In this document: piece by piece, positions 47,039 through 54,674 of the stretch
Position numbering within the stretch: the first letter of the stretch is position 1
Layout of the letters: each line of letters starts with the position of its first letter
NCBI RefSeq assembly: GCF_010365285.1
Contig: NZ_CP048286.1
Span: 6,126,001 to 6,190,000 of the forward strand
Origin: Paenibacillus rhizovicinus
GTDB lineage: Bacteria > Bacillota > Bacilli > Paenibacillales > Paenibacillaceae
DNA: 64,000 nt
Reading direction: 5' to 3'
Program-made: the position numbers and the translations under genes
Notes under the pieces: generated by a model
The model's input: the letters and a program-made list of their open reading frames with translations, nothing else
Databases searched by the model: none
Told to the model about the DNA's origin: nothing

Positions 47039-48187
47039 GTGTTGAATAAACTGAAAAAAATCGACGTCGGCATCATTATCATTTTGCTGGCCTTCACGGT
47101 TGTCAGTGCGATGCTTGTGCGCAGCGCGACGTACGGCAACCCGGAGTATGCCAATTATGACGTCAAAACGGTTATTTTCTTCGGTCTGGGTTTCTTCGTT
47201 GCATTGGTCGCGGCCATGATCGATTATCGTGTCTATTTGAAGGCTTGGTACGTGTTGTACGGTATCGGGCTCGTGCTGCTCGTTGTTGTATATTTGACAG
47301 CGCCGGAGATCAATGGAGCGAAGAGCTGGTTTCCGCTTCCCGGGGGACTTCAATTTCAACCGGCGGAGATGGTCAAGATCATTCTGATCATCACGGTCGC
47401 ATACTTGATGGGCCGCAGACAGGGCGATCCGCTCCGGGTCAGACAGGACTTGTTCGTCGTCGCCTTCTTCTCGTTCGTGCCGTTTGCGCTTGTCATGATT
47501 CAGCCGGATTTGGGCAATGCCATCATTTATCTCGTGATCGTGCTGGGCATGCTCTGGATTGGCAACGTTCGCTACACGCATGTGCTTCTCGGCCTTACGA
47601 TCGTGGTGGGCGGTATCATCCTGTTCATGTTCTTGTTCAATACCTACAATAAACAGATTCACGATTACATGGAGGATCATAGTAAACTCCACTGGTATGA
47701 ACGGATCAACGGCTTCATTAATCCGGAAACGGCTTCCGAGAAAGAAGTATACCAAGCGAACAAAGCCAAAATCGCCATCGGTTCCGGCGGCCTTACGGGC
47801 GACGGTTACATGAAGGGCGAGTCCAAGAACCGCAAATTCATTCCCTATCCGTATTCGGATGCGATTTTCGTCGTCGTGGGTGAAGAGTTCGGGTTCCAAG
47901 GCGCGGCAATCTTGTTGATGCTATACTTCCTGCTGATTTACCGGATGATTATTATTGCCTTCCAGTGTTATGACTTGCGAGGATCATTCATCGTGATCGG
48001 AATCGTATCGATGTACGTCTTCCAAGTCTTCCAGAACATCGGCATGATGATCGGTCTGATGCCGATTACGGGCATCACGCTTCCGTTCATCAGCTACGGC
48101 GGGACGTCGCTGCTGCTGAATATGCTTTGCATCGGCATCGTGTTCAGCGTGAAAGTCCACCAGGAAAAATACGAATTGGCTACCTAA
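47039..48187 (+). CDS. rodA: RodA/FtsW/SpoVE-family peptidoglycan glycosyltransferase
   Basis: A 382-aa SEDS-family polytopic membrane protein (about ten helices) that polymerises lipid II with a partner class B PBP. 'GAKSWFPLPGGLQFQPAEMVKI' and 'QNIGMMIGLMPITGITLPFISYGGTSLL' are the SEDS signatures. The start is a GTG at 47039, six bases after minD; a TTG at 47042 is an alternative. Position in the mre-min cluster argues for the elongation enzyme RodA rather than FtsW or SpoVE. Confidence 0.9.
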   Translation: MLNKLKKIDVGIIIILLAFTVVSAMLVRSATYGNPEYANYDVKTVIFFGLGFFVALVAAMIDYRVYLKAWYVLYGIGLVLLVVVYLTAPEINGAKSWFPLPGGLQFQPAEMVKIILIITVAYLMGRRQGDPLRVRQDLFVVAFFSFVPFALVMIQPDLGNAIIYLVIVLGMLWIGNVRYTHVLLGLTIVVGGIILFMFLFNTYNKQIHDYMEDHSKLHWYERINGFINPETASEKEVYQANKAKIAIGSGGLTGDGYMKGESKNRKFIPYPYSDAIFVVVGEEFGFQGAAILLMLYFLLIYRMIIIAFQCYDLRGSFIVIGIVSMYVFQVFQNIGMMIGLMPITGITLPFISYGGTSLLLNMLCIGIVFSVKVHQEKYELAT

Positions 48188-48214
48188 CCGTCCGGCTCTG
48201 CCGGACGGTTTTCT
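48186..48214 (+). terminator. Rho-independent terminator after rodA
   Basis: A perfect 11-bp stem (48186-48196 with 48200-48210), 3-nt loop and T-rich tail, overlapping the rodA stop codon. Confidence 0.85.
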
Positions 48215-48261
48215 CTTCGTTCAGAGCCGTTTGAAAGGATGAAGAAGAAAGAAGAAAGTAG

Positions 48262-48331
48262 AAAAAAGTAAGAAGAAAAAAGTAAGAAGAAAAAAGTAAG
48301 AAGAAAAAAGTAAGAAGAAAAAAGTAAGAAG
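48262..48331 (+). repeat. Five tandem copies of a 14-bp purine-rich repeat
   Basis: The unit AAAAAAGTAAGAAG is repeated exactly five times without a mismatch. With its flanks, 48237-48340 is almost pure A/G on the + strand. It fills the gap between the rodA terminator and the ribosome-binding site (AAGGAG) of the next gene. Confidence 0.95.
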
Positions 48332-48346
48332 AAGAAGGAGAAACCT

Positions 48347-49135
48347 ATGTTCTCGCATTATATCGGCATTGATTATTCCGGCAAGGGGCTGCCCAGCCAG
48401 CGGCATACAGCGATCCAAGTCTTCGAGGCGTCCGCTGGCCCAATGCCCGTTCGGGCGCAGGACAAGAGCAGCTGGTCACGCCAAGGGGTCTATCGTTATT
48501 TAGCGGAACGGTTGGAAGCGCAGCGGGCCGGAAGCCTGGAGCCGATGATCGTCGGCATGGACCATGGGCTGTCGTTTCCGCTCTCGTATTTCCGGGAAGC
48601 ATCGCCGTCCAAGCCGGAATTCCATTCCTGGATTTCGTTCCTGGCCCATTTCCACGACATGTGGCAGGGCGTCAAGACGGAATCCGTGTCATCCGTTCAG
48701 GCACCGACGCTGCCCTATGCCAATCCGACGGAGCTGCGGCTGACGGAGAAGTTCACGCCTGCGGCCAAGAGCGTCCTGAACTTGAATCCCACCTTGATAT
48801 CGGTCGCCTTCTCGACGCATGCCGGCCTCCCATGGATCTACGAACTTCGCAACGAATATGCGGATGTGCTCCATGTATGGCCCTATGACGGACTCGTTCC
48901 TGAAGCGGGGATGAGCGTTATTGCCGAGGTGTATCCTTCGATGCTGCATCATCGATTCGACTATCCGCCCGAACTGACGAAACGGGACGAGAAGGATGCT
49001 TATGCGATCGCCAAGTGGCTGCAGGAGCAGGATAACGGCGGAACGCTTCGCCATTATATGAGCCTGGTGACGCTCGACCGCGGCCGATTGGCCGCGGTCG
49101 TACCGCTCGAAGGGTGGATTCTCGGCGTGCTTTAA
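48347..49135 (+). CDS. DUF429-like predicted RNase H-fold protein, 262 aa
   Basis: A 262-aa soluble protein. Four regions look like an RNase H-like acidic active site: 'YIGIDYSGKG' at the N-terminus, 'VGMDHGLSFP', 'VIAEVYPSM' and 'RDEKDAYAIAKWL'. The order D-D-E-D and the 'EVYPS' motif recall DUF429 predicted nucleases; this is a tentative assignment. AAGGAG precedes the ATG. It has no counterpart at this place in the B. subtilis cluster, and it lies after a terminator and a homopurine repeat, so it is probably a later insertion with separate control. Confidence 0.7.
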   Translation: MFSHYIGIDYSGKGLPSQRHTAIQVFEASAGPMPVRAQDKSSWSRQGVYRYLAERLEAQRAGSLEPMIVGMDHGLSFPLSYFREASPSKPEFHSWISFLAHFHDMWQGVKTESVSSVQAPTLPYANPTELRLTEKFTPAAKSVLNLNPTLISVAFSTHAGLPWIYELRNEYADVLHVWPYDGLVPEAGMSVIAEVYPSMLHHRFDYPPELTKRDEKDAYAIAKWLQEQDNGGTLRHYMSLVTLDRGRLAAVVPLEGWILGVL

Positions 49136-49151
49136 TCGTTTCGGCCAACTC

Positions 49152-49180
49152 TCATAACCCGTCCAACGCCTTCATATACT
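49152..49180 (+). promoter_or_regulatory. Probable sigmaE promoter of spoIVFA-spoIVFB
   Basis: TCATAAC (49152-49158), a 14-bp spacer and CATATACT (49173-49180) compare well with the sigmaE consensus (KMATATT, N14, CATACAHT): five of seven and seven of eight positions. The B. subtilis spoIVF operon is sigmaE-dependent, which supports the call. Confidence 0.55.
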
Positions 49181-49217
49181 GGAGTGAACAAGCTGTATAA
49201 AGGCGGAGGGATTGGCG

Positions 49218-50270
49218 ATGGATACCCGAAACAGCATCCGTGAACGCAGGCAGGAACGCATTCGCCGGATTATTGAGCATAATGCGAAACAGACGGCGCA
49301 TGCCGAGCAACGTGCACAGCAGTACGAGCAGCACCAACAGCACCAACAGCAACCTAGGTTGTCCATGCAGCAACAGGCGCCGCAACATCATCAGCAGCAA
49401 CAGCCCCATCAGCCGGAACAGCAGGGGCTGCTGCTTCCTGCTTCGGCGCGCGATCCTCGTGAAAGCAAACAGGGGCAATTCGTTCAGCCGGCCGTGCAGC
49501 GCGAGGAAGATCCGGAACGGTTGTGGAAAGCGAATCCCAATCCTTGGCAGACCGCAGGCTGGAATATCGCGCCGCTTCCGAGCAAGGACGTCCGGGCCAG
49601 CAAGCAGGGAGGTCCTCCTCCAGATCCGCCGAAGAACGACGCCCGGTTTATCGTACGGGGGTTGTTTATCCAATCGGTCATTGCGGCTGCGGTATTCGCT
49701 ATCGTCTATTTGATGTTCAACGTGCAGCAGCCCGCCGCCAAGAAAGGCCAAGAAGCGGTAACGGCGGCCTTGACCGAGAATATGGACTTTCATGCGGCGT
49801 CGTCGCTATATCAAAAATGGTTCGCCGGCGCTCCGTCCTTCATCCCGTTCTTCGGCGCAAAAGGGGACGAGGAGTCCCGGTTTGCCGAGGGATCGGTCAC
49901 GCTGCCGATCGTGTCGCCGCTGCCGGAAGGTTCGGTCGTACAGACATTCGCGGAGACGCTGAGCGGTGTCGAAATTGCCGGCACGCCGGACCAGACGGTG
50001 CTGGCCGCGGAGACGGGGCGGGTCACGCTCGTTACGGAAGACAGCGAGGATGGAGCAACGGTCGTCGTTCAGCATGCCAACGAGCGCGTGACCATTTACA
50101 GCCACTTGTTCAACGTTATCGTCGCGGCGAACGATTGGGTAGAAGCGGGCAAGACGCTAGGGAAGCTGGCTTCGGCGAAGGCGGACGAGAATGGACAGAG
50201 TTTGTTGTTCTTTGCAGTGAAGGAGAAAGGCCGATACGTCGACCCTGCGGACGTCGTTCCGATTGATTAA
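49218..50270 (+). CDS. spoIVFA: SpoIVFA-like M23/LytM-domain membrane protein
   Basis: SpoIVFA anchors and inhibits the SpoIVFB protease in the outer forespore membrane. The 350-aa protein has a long Gln/His-rich cytoplasmic region (about 30-80, 'QQYEQHQQHQQQ'), one membrane helix (about 150-170, 'FIQSVIAAAVFAIVYLMF') and a degenerate LytM domain (about 240-345; 'AAETGRVTLVTED', 'HANERVTIYSHLF'). A TTG at 49212 is in frame, but GGCGGAGGG fits the ATG at 49218. It overlaps spoIVFB by 8 bases. Confidence 0.87.
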   Translation: MDTRNSIRERRQERIRRIIEHNAKQTAHAEQRAQQYEQHQQHQQQPRLSMQQQAPQHHQQQQPHQPEQQGLLLPASARDPRESKQGQFVQPAVQREEDPERLWKANPNPWQTAGWNIAPLPSKDVRASKQGGPPPDPPKNDARFIVRGLFIQSVIAAAVFAIVYLMFNVQQPAAKKGQEAVTAALTENMDFHAASSLYQKWFAGAPSFIPFFGAKGDEESRFAEGSVTLPIVSPLPEGSVVQTFAETLSGVEIAGTPDQTVLAAETGRVTLVTEDSEDGATVVVQHANERVTIYSHLFNVIVAANDWVEAGKTLGKLASAKADENGQSLLFFAVKEKGRYVDPADVVPID

Positions 50271-51150
50271 GATTGGCGGCATCCGGTGGTCCGTTCATCC
50301 GCTCTTCGTGCTCATTATGCTCGCATCCGTCTTTACGGGGTCCTTCGTGGAGCTGTTGACGCTGTTTGCGATCGTACTCGTTCACGAACTTGGTCATGTC
50401 ATCGCCGCAAGGGGCTTTGGCTGGACGGTTCGGGAGGTGAAGCTGCTGCCTTTCGGCGGGGTGGCGGAAGTCGAAGACGGGAGCGGGCTGCCGGCAAGCG
50501 AAGAAGCGATCGTCGCGATTGCAGGTCCGCTGCAGAACGTTTGGATGGCAGGCTTGGCGTGGTTGCTCGGACAGCTGGGCTTGTGGCAGCCGGAATGGGC
50601 TGACTACGTCTGTCAGGCCAATATCATGATCGGCCTGTTCAATCTGCTGCCGATTCTCCCGCTTGATGGCGGAAAACTGATGCAGGCAGGGCTTAGCCGG
50701 ACGCTGACGTTCCACGGCATGCTGATTTGGGGGGCCAGGATCAGTCTTTTCTTCAGCGCGCTAATGGTCGTGTTTGCCATCGTGCCAGCCGTGCTGAGCA
50801 AGAATGCCGTCCACTTGAACTTGAATCTGATCGCCGTCGGCCTGTTTCTGCTGCTGACCAATTGGACAGCCTATCGCAATATTCCCTTTCTGTTTCTCCG
50901 TTTTCTGACGAATCGTGCCATGTCGGCTTCCAAATCGGTAGCGCGGGGGACGTGGGCGTTTCCGATTATCGTGCCGAAGGGGTATACGGTGCTTGCCGCG
51001 CTGCGCCTCTTTAAGCGGGACAGCTATCATTTGATCGTCGTGATGGAGGAAAAAGGGGATGTGCTGGCCGTACTGCCGGAACAGCGCCTTGTCAGCGGTT
51101 TTCTATCGGATGGAAAAGCAGACCGTGCAGTCTTGGAGCTATTCATGTGA
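50263..51150 (+). CDS. spoIVFB: SpoIVFB, site-2-type metalloprotease for pro-sigmaK
   Basis: A 295-aa M50 intramembrane zinc protease. The zinc motif 'HELGH' has His41, Glu42 and His45 inside a membrane helix, and the third ligand lies in 'NLLPILPLDGGKL'. Several further hydrophobic segments and a C-terminal CBS-like domain (about 220-290) follow. In B. subtilis it cleaves pro-sigmaK after release from SpoIVFA and BofA. The start is a TTG overlapping spoIVFA, so translation is coupled. Confidence 0.93.
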   Translation: MIKIGGIRWSVHPLFVLIMLASVFTGSFVELLTLFAIVLVHELGHVIAARGFGWTVREVKLLPFGGVAEVEDGSGLPASEEAIVAIAGPLQNVWMAGLAWLLGQLGLWQPEWADYVCQANIMIGLFNLLPILPLDGGKLMQAGLSRTLTFHGMLIWGARISLFFSALMVVFAIVPAVLSKNAVHLNLNLIAVGLFLLLTNWTAYRNIPFLFLRFLTNRAMSASKSVARGTWAFPIIVPKGYTVLAALRLFKRDSYHLIVVMEEKGDVLAVLPEQRLVSGFLSDGKADRAVLELFM

Positions 51151-51154
51151 AAAC

Positions 51155-51210
51155 ACCTCTGCTTTCGGCCATTCGAGAATGGGCGATCTCGTGCAGAGGT
51201 TTGTTTTTTT
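51155..51210 (+). terminator. Rho-independent terminator after spoIVFB
   Basis: An 8-bp outer stem (51155-51162 with 51193-51200), an inner CCATTC/GAATGG stem and a run of seven T residues. Confidence 0.85.
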
Positions 51211-51239
51211 GCCAATATGAATTCGTTTTTCCAATAAAC

Positions 51240-51270
51240 TTGGAAACTTTAAATTCTTATGTGGTAAAAT
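51240..51270 (+). promoter_or_regulatory. Possible promoter of the RNase G-like gene
   Basis: TTGGAA (51240-51245), a 19-bp spacer and TAAAAT (51265-51270) with an upstream TGG, that is, an extended -10. Confidence 0.5.
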
Positions 51271-51310
51271 AAATATCCGTGGAGACCGTCTGAGGCAGGA
51301 GGGCAAAAGA

Positions 51311-52534
51311 ATGAAAAAAATGCTGGTTCACGGTCAGAAGGACATGCTTCAAATTGCTATCGTGAGTGACAATTCGCTGTATGAGTATTACATGGAAAAA
51401 ACGGAAAACGCGGGTCAGCTGGTCGGAAGCATCTTCAAAGCGCGCGTCGCGAATGTCCTGCCTGGCATGCAGGCGGCATTCGTCGATATCGGATTGCCGA
51501 AGAATGCGTTCCTTTATATTGATGATGTACTTCACCCGCATTTAGAACGTCAACCGAAGGAAAAACCGCAGATCAACTCCCTGCTTCAGCCTGGTCAGGA
51601 GCTTCTCGTGCAAGTCATGAAAGAACCGCTCGGAGGCAAAGGCGCGCGTGTCACGACCCATTTCTCGCTGCCCGGCCGGTTTCTTGTTTATATGCCCATT
51701 GCGGATTACATAGGCGTCTCCAAGAAAGTCAGCACCGAAGCGGAACGGTCGCGCATGCGCGCCGTAGGCGAGAAAATCCGGCTTCCTGGAGAAGGCGTAA
51801 TCATGCGCACGGCCGCCGAAGGCGAGAGCTTGGCGTCGCTTCAGCAGGATGTGCAGTTTCTGCGGGAGCATTGGCAGGAAATCCATCATCGGGGAGAAAC
51901 GGCCTCGGCCCCGACGCTGCTTCATCGGGACGCGGATCTCGTGCATCGGCTCGTCAGGGACCTGCTGACGACGGAGATCGACCAGATATGGATCGACGAC
52001 GGTTCAGTCTTCCGGAAGACGAAGGCGATGATGAAACGCCTCGCCCCGGCCATGCTTCCGCGCCTGCAGTTATTCGAACCGCTAATCGGCGGCGCTTCGC
52101 TCTTCCAGCAGGATCATATTCACGAGCAGCTCCAAGAAGCTTTCCAGCGGCGGTACCGGTTGAAATCCGGCGGCGATCTCGTCTGGGACCAGACGGAAGC
52201 GCTCACGGTCATCGACGTGAATACGGGCCGGTTCGTCGGCACCTCCGATCTGGAGGACACCGTGTTCCGCACGAATTTAGAGGCGGCAGAACAGATTGCC
52301 CGGCTGCTGCGGCTCCGGGATATCGGCGGCATCATTATTGTGGATTTCATCGACATGGACGAAGAACAGCATCGCGAGCAAGTCATGCAGCTGCTGGAAC
52401 GTTTGGTCCGGACCGACCGGACGAAATGCCAGGTTGTCGGCTGGACAAGGCTCGGATTGCTTGAAATGACCCGTAAAAAAGTACGCGAACAGAAGATTCT
52501 GCCTTCGAGAGAGACATCTGGCAATCGGGATTAG
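51311..52534 (+). CDS. rng: Ribonuclease E/G family protein
   Basis: A 407-aa endoribonuclease of the RNase E/G family. An S1-like domain (about 35-125; 'VGSIFKARVANVLPGMQAAFVDIGLPKNAFLYI') is followed by the catalytic core with metal-binding [12 protein letters not shown] 'LTVIDVNTGRFVG' and 'IIVDFIDMD'. The C-terminal 'GLLEMTRKKVREQ' is typical of RNase G. The zinc-link 'CxxC' of RNase E is absent. B. subtilis lacks this family, but other Firmicutes carry it in front of rplU as here. It probably contributes to rRNA or mRNA processing. Confidence 0.92.
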   Translation: MKKMLVHGQKDMLQIAIVSDNSLYEYYMEKTENAGQLVGSIFKARVANVLPGMQAAFVDIGLPKNAFLYIDDVLHPHLERQPKEKPQINSLLQPGQELLVQVMKEPLGGKGARVTTHFSLPGRFLVYMPIADYIGVSKKVSTEAERSRMRAVGEKIRLPGEGVIMRTAAEGESLASLQQDVQFLREHWQEIHHRGETASAPTLLHRDADLVHRLVRDLLTTEIDQIWIDDGSVFRKTKAMMKRLAPAMLPRLQLFEPLIGGASLFQQDHIHEQLQEAFQRRYRLKSGGDLVWDQTEALTVIDVNTGRFVGTSDLEDTVFRTNLEAAEQIARLLRLRDIGGIIIVDFIDMDEEQHREQVMQLLERLVRTDRTKCQVVGWTRLGLLEMTRKKVREQKILPSRETSGNRD

Positions 52535-52588
52535 AGAGTTGCCGGAAGCTGCGCGACTAAGAATGATGTCAAATGCCTAAATTATTAA

Positions 52589-52617
52589 TTGCTATCCATA
52601 CGTATGTATGCTAAGAT
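52589..52617 (+). promoter_or_regulatory. sigmaA promoter of rplU-prp-rpmA
   Basis: TTGCTA (52589-52594), a 17-bp spacer and TAAGAT (52612-52617) preceded by TGC, so it also has an extended -10. Confidence 0.7.
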
Positions 52618-52621
52618 GTTA

Positions 52622-52751
52622 TGGTGTCTGCGATTGAGAGAGATAATTGCAGTCCGAATTACCGCGCAGAACAGGTACATAAGTCCGGGTCAGCTTGGCT
52701 TACGCGGCACCTGAATCAGGCGAGTCTTCGATATAAGGAGGTGCAACACAC
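52622..52751 (+). promoter_or_regulatory. Ribosomal protein L21 leader (autoregulatory RNA)
   Basis: The roughly 130-nt 5' UTR of rplU has the position and length of the Firmicute L21 leader and the motifs GAACAGGTACATAAGTCCGG and GGTCAGCTTGGC. It ends at the AAGGAGGTG ribosome-binding site. I recognise it mainly by context; a covariance-model search would settle it. Confidence 0.55.
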
Positions 52752-53063
52752 ATGTTCGCGATCATTGAAACTGGCGGAAAGCAATACAAAGTGCAAGAAG
52801 GCGACGTTCTTTACATCGAGAAACTGGATGCTGCTGAAGGCGAGAACGTAACATTCGACCGCGTATTGGCTGTTTCCAAAGGCGCAGAGCTCGTTACAGG
52901 TACACCGGTTGTTTCCGGCGCTACAGTAACGGCGACTGTTGAAAAACACGGCAGAGGTCAAAAAATCATCGTTTATAAATATAAAGCGAAGAAAAACTAC
53001 CGCCGTAAGCAAGGTCACCGTCAACCGTACTCCAAAGTTACGATTGGCAAGATTCAAGCTTAA
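52752..53063 (+). CDS. rplU: 50S ribosomal protein L21
   Basis: A 103-aa large-subunit protein that binds 23S rRNA. '[18 protein letters not shown]' and '[21 protein letters not shown]' are diagnostic. AAGGAGGTG precedes the start. It forms the conserved operon rplU-prp-rpmA with 11- and 14-base gaps, ending at a strong palindromic terminator. Confidence 0.98.
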   Translation: MFAIIETGGKQYKVQEGDVLYIEKLDAAEGENVTFDRVLAVSKGAELVTGTPVVSGATVTATVEKHGRGQKIIVYKYKAKKNYRRKQGHRQPYSKVTIGKIQA

Positions 53064-53074
53064 GAGGATAACCT

Positions 53075-53419
53075 ATGATTACGGTGAGCATAACGCGGCA
53101 GTCCGCTGCTGATTCCCGAATCGTATCGTTTGCAATTGAGGGACATGCCAAGTTCGCCAATCCCGGCAAAGACATCGTCTGCGCCGGTGTGTCGGCCGTA
53201 TCGGTCGGCACGGTGAATGCAATCGAAGCATTGGCGGGCGTCGAGCTCCCGGCTTCGATGAAGAGCGGCTGGCTGCGATCAGAAATCCCCGCTGGAGAAC
53301 ATACTGCAGATTCGGATGCGAAAACGCAGCTTCTCCTGGAAAGTATGATCGTCATGCTGGATTCGATTGCAGCCTCGTACGGTAAGTATGTCGTCATTCG
53401 TCAACTATTTCGTGAATAA
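53075..53419 (+). CDS. prp: Ribosomal-processing cysteine protease Prp
   Basis: A 114-aa protease (YsxB family) that removes the N-terminal extension of L27 before ribosome assembly. The catalytic His24 ('[10 protein letters not shown]') and Cys36 ('[10 protein letters not shown]') are both present at the family spacing. The gene lies between rplU and rpmA, as in other Firmicutes, and its substrate is encoded 14 bases downstream. Confidence 0.93.
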   Translation: MITVSITRQSAADSRIVSFAIEGHAKFANPGKDIVCAGVSAVSVGTVNAIEALAGVELPASMKSGWLRSEIPAGEHTADSDAKTQLLLESMIVMLDSIAASYGKYVVIRQLFRE

Positions 53420-53433
53420 AGGAGGGAACATCC

Positions 53434-53739
53434 ATGTTGAAACTGAATCTCCAGCTCTTCGCTTCGAAGAAAGGTGTAGGTTCCACAAAGAACGGACGCG
53501 ATAGCCAATCGAAACGTCTCGGCGCTAAACGTGCTGACGGCCAAACGGTAACGGCAGGAAGCATCCTGGTTCGTCAACGCGGAACGAAAGTTCATCCGGG
53601 CAACAACGTTGGTATCGGTAAAGACGATACGCTCTTCGCGAAAGTGGAAGGCGTCGTGAAATACGAGCGTTGGGGACGCGACCGTAAGAAAGTCAGCGTT
53701 TACCCGGTTGCAGTTGCTGCTGTAGCTGCAGCAGAATAA
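53434..53739 (+). CDS. rpmA: 50S ribosomal protein L27
   Basis: A 101-aa protein with '[23 protein letters not shown]' and '[19 protein letters not shown]'. The N-terminal 'MLKLNLQLF' is the extension cut by Prp between Phe9 and Ala10; mature L27 then begins 'ASKKG' and reaches the peptidyl-transferase centre. GGAGGGA precedes the start. The C-terminal 'VAAVAAAE' is Ala/Val-rich. Confidence 0.98.
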   Translation: MLKLNLQLFASKKGVGSTKNGRDSQSKRLGAKRADGQTVTAGSILVRQRGTKVHPGNNVGIGKDDTLFAKVEGVVKYERWGRDRKKVSVYPVAVAAVAAAE

Positions 53740-53747
53740 GCAACAAT

Positions 53748-53784
53748 CCCCGGTCTGCATGCAGACCGGGGTTTTATTTTTTTT
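53748..53784 (+). terminator. Rho-independent terminator after rpmA
   Basis: A 24-base perfect palindrome (53748-53771) followed by a T-rich tract. Confidence 0.9.
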
Positions 53785-53879
53785 AGCGGCTTTTCTCGTC
53801 AACGGCAGGATTAATTTCAAACCTGAATAGATACGGCGTCTCCGTCCGCCTTGACCTTATAGAATGAATGTTCTTCTTA

Positions 53880-53888
53880 TGCTATACT
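53880..53888 (+). promoter_or_regulatory. Extended -10 promoter of spo0B-obg
   Basis: TGCTATACT (TATACT at 53883-53888). Its position means that the upstream in-frame ATG at 53864 would not be in the mRNA, which supports the start at 53927. Confidence 0.55.
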
Positions 53889-53926
53889 GTTTAAGGCTAG
53901 GAAAGAATAGGAAAGTAGGCTCGATC

Positions 53927-54658
53927 ATGAATCGCATCCGATATTATGCGGCTGTTTCTGTCATCTTGCCGGCGGTGGCTGTCCTCATATGGCCGACGCA
54001 GCAGTGGTTGCTGGTTATATTCCTGATATGGACCTTGGCAGCGGCGGTACTGTGGAACCGCTCACTCGCGCGCGAACAGGCTTGGCAGATCGAACAGCTG
54101 GAACTCACGATGCAGCAGACGGCGATTGCAACGCTTAATCATCACCGACATGATTGGATGAATGACCTGCAGATTATTTACGGCTATTCTCGTATGGGGA
54201 AGACGGATAAGACGATTCAGTGCGTGGAACAGATAAAGGAACGGATGATGACGGAGAGCAAGCTCGCGAAGCTTGGCATACCGTCACTCGTGCTGTTTCT
54301 GCAGTCATTCCGGACGCTGACCAATGCGATGGTAATCGACTTGGAGATCGATGGCGAATTGAATTTGGCCGAGCTGTTTCCGGGTTCGAAGGATCAGGTG
54401 GCCAATACGATCATAGAGCTTATTCAGGCGTACCGTTATGCGGCGGTATCGGGCAGCGGCAATGCGGCCAAGCTGCTGATGGACGTATCCGCGGATGAGG
54501 AGAAGCTGCACTTGGCGTTTCATTTAGACGGCGAACTCAGGCCGGGCAGCGAATGGAAGACGAATTGCGATCAAGCGCTTCAGCGCTCGCCGCTTAAAGC
54601 AGCGGGAGTGGACGAGGGCAAAGGAATGCTAATGCTGGAAGCGCAGATTGGGAAGTAA
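53927..54658 (+). CDS. spo0B: Spo0B-like sporulation phosphotransferase with an N-terminal membrane region
   Basis: Spo0B passes phosphate from Spo0F to Spo0A in the sporulation phosphorelay. The phosphorylated histidine is His75 in 'NHHRHDWMNDLQIIYG', matching the 'RHDWMN' motif of B. subtilis Spo0B. Unlike the 192-aa cytosolic B. subtilis protein, this 243-aa form begins with two hydrophobic segments (about 7-22 and 27-43). The C-terminal half resembles a degenerate kinase ATPase domain without ATP-binding boxes. The gene directly precedes obg, as in B. subtilis. The frame is open from 53864; the start at 53927 follows the promoter and a GTAGG site. Confidence 0.87.
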   Translation: MNRIRYYAAVSVILPAVAVLIWPTQQWLLVIFLIWTLAAAVLWNRSLAREQAWQIEQLELTMQQTAIATLNHHRHDWMNDLQIIYGYSRMGKTDKTIQCVEQIKERMMTESKLAKLGIPSLVLFLQSFRTLTNAMVIDLEIDGELNLAELFPGSKDQVANTIIELIQAYRYAAVSGSGNAAKLLMDVSADEEKLHLAFHLDGELRPGSEWKTNCDQALQRSPLKAAGVDEGKGMLMLEAQIGK

Positions 54659-54674
54659 ACGGAGGACATAAAGC

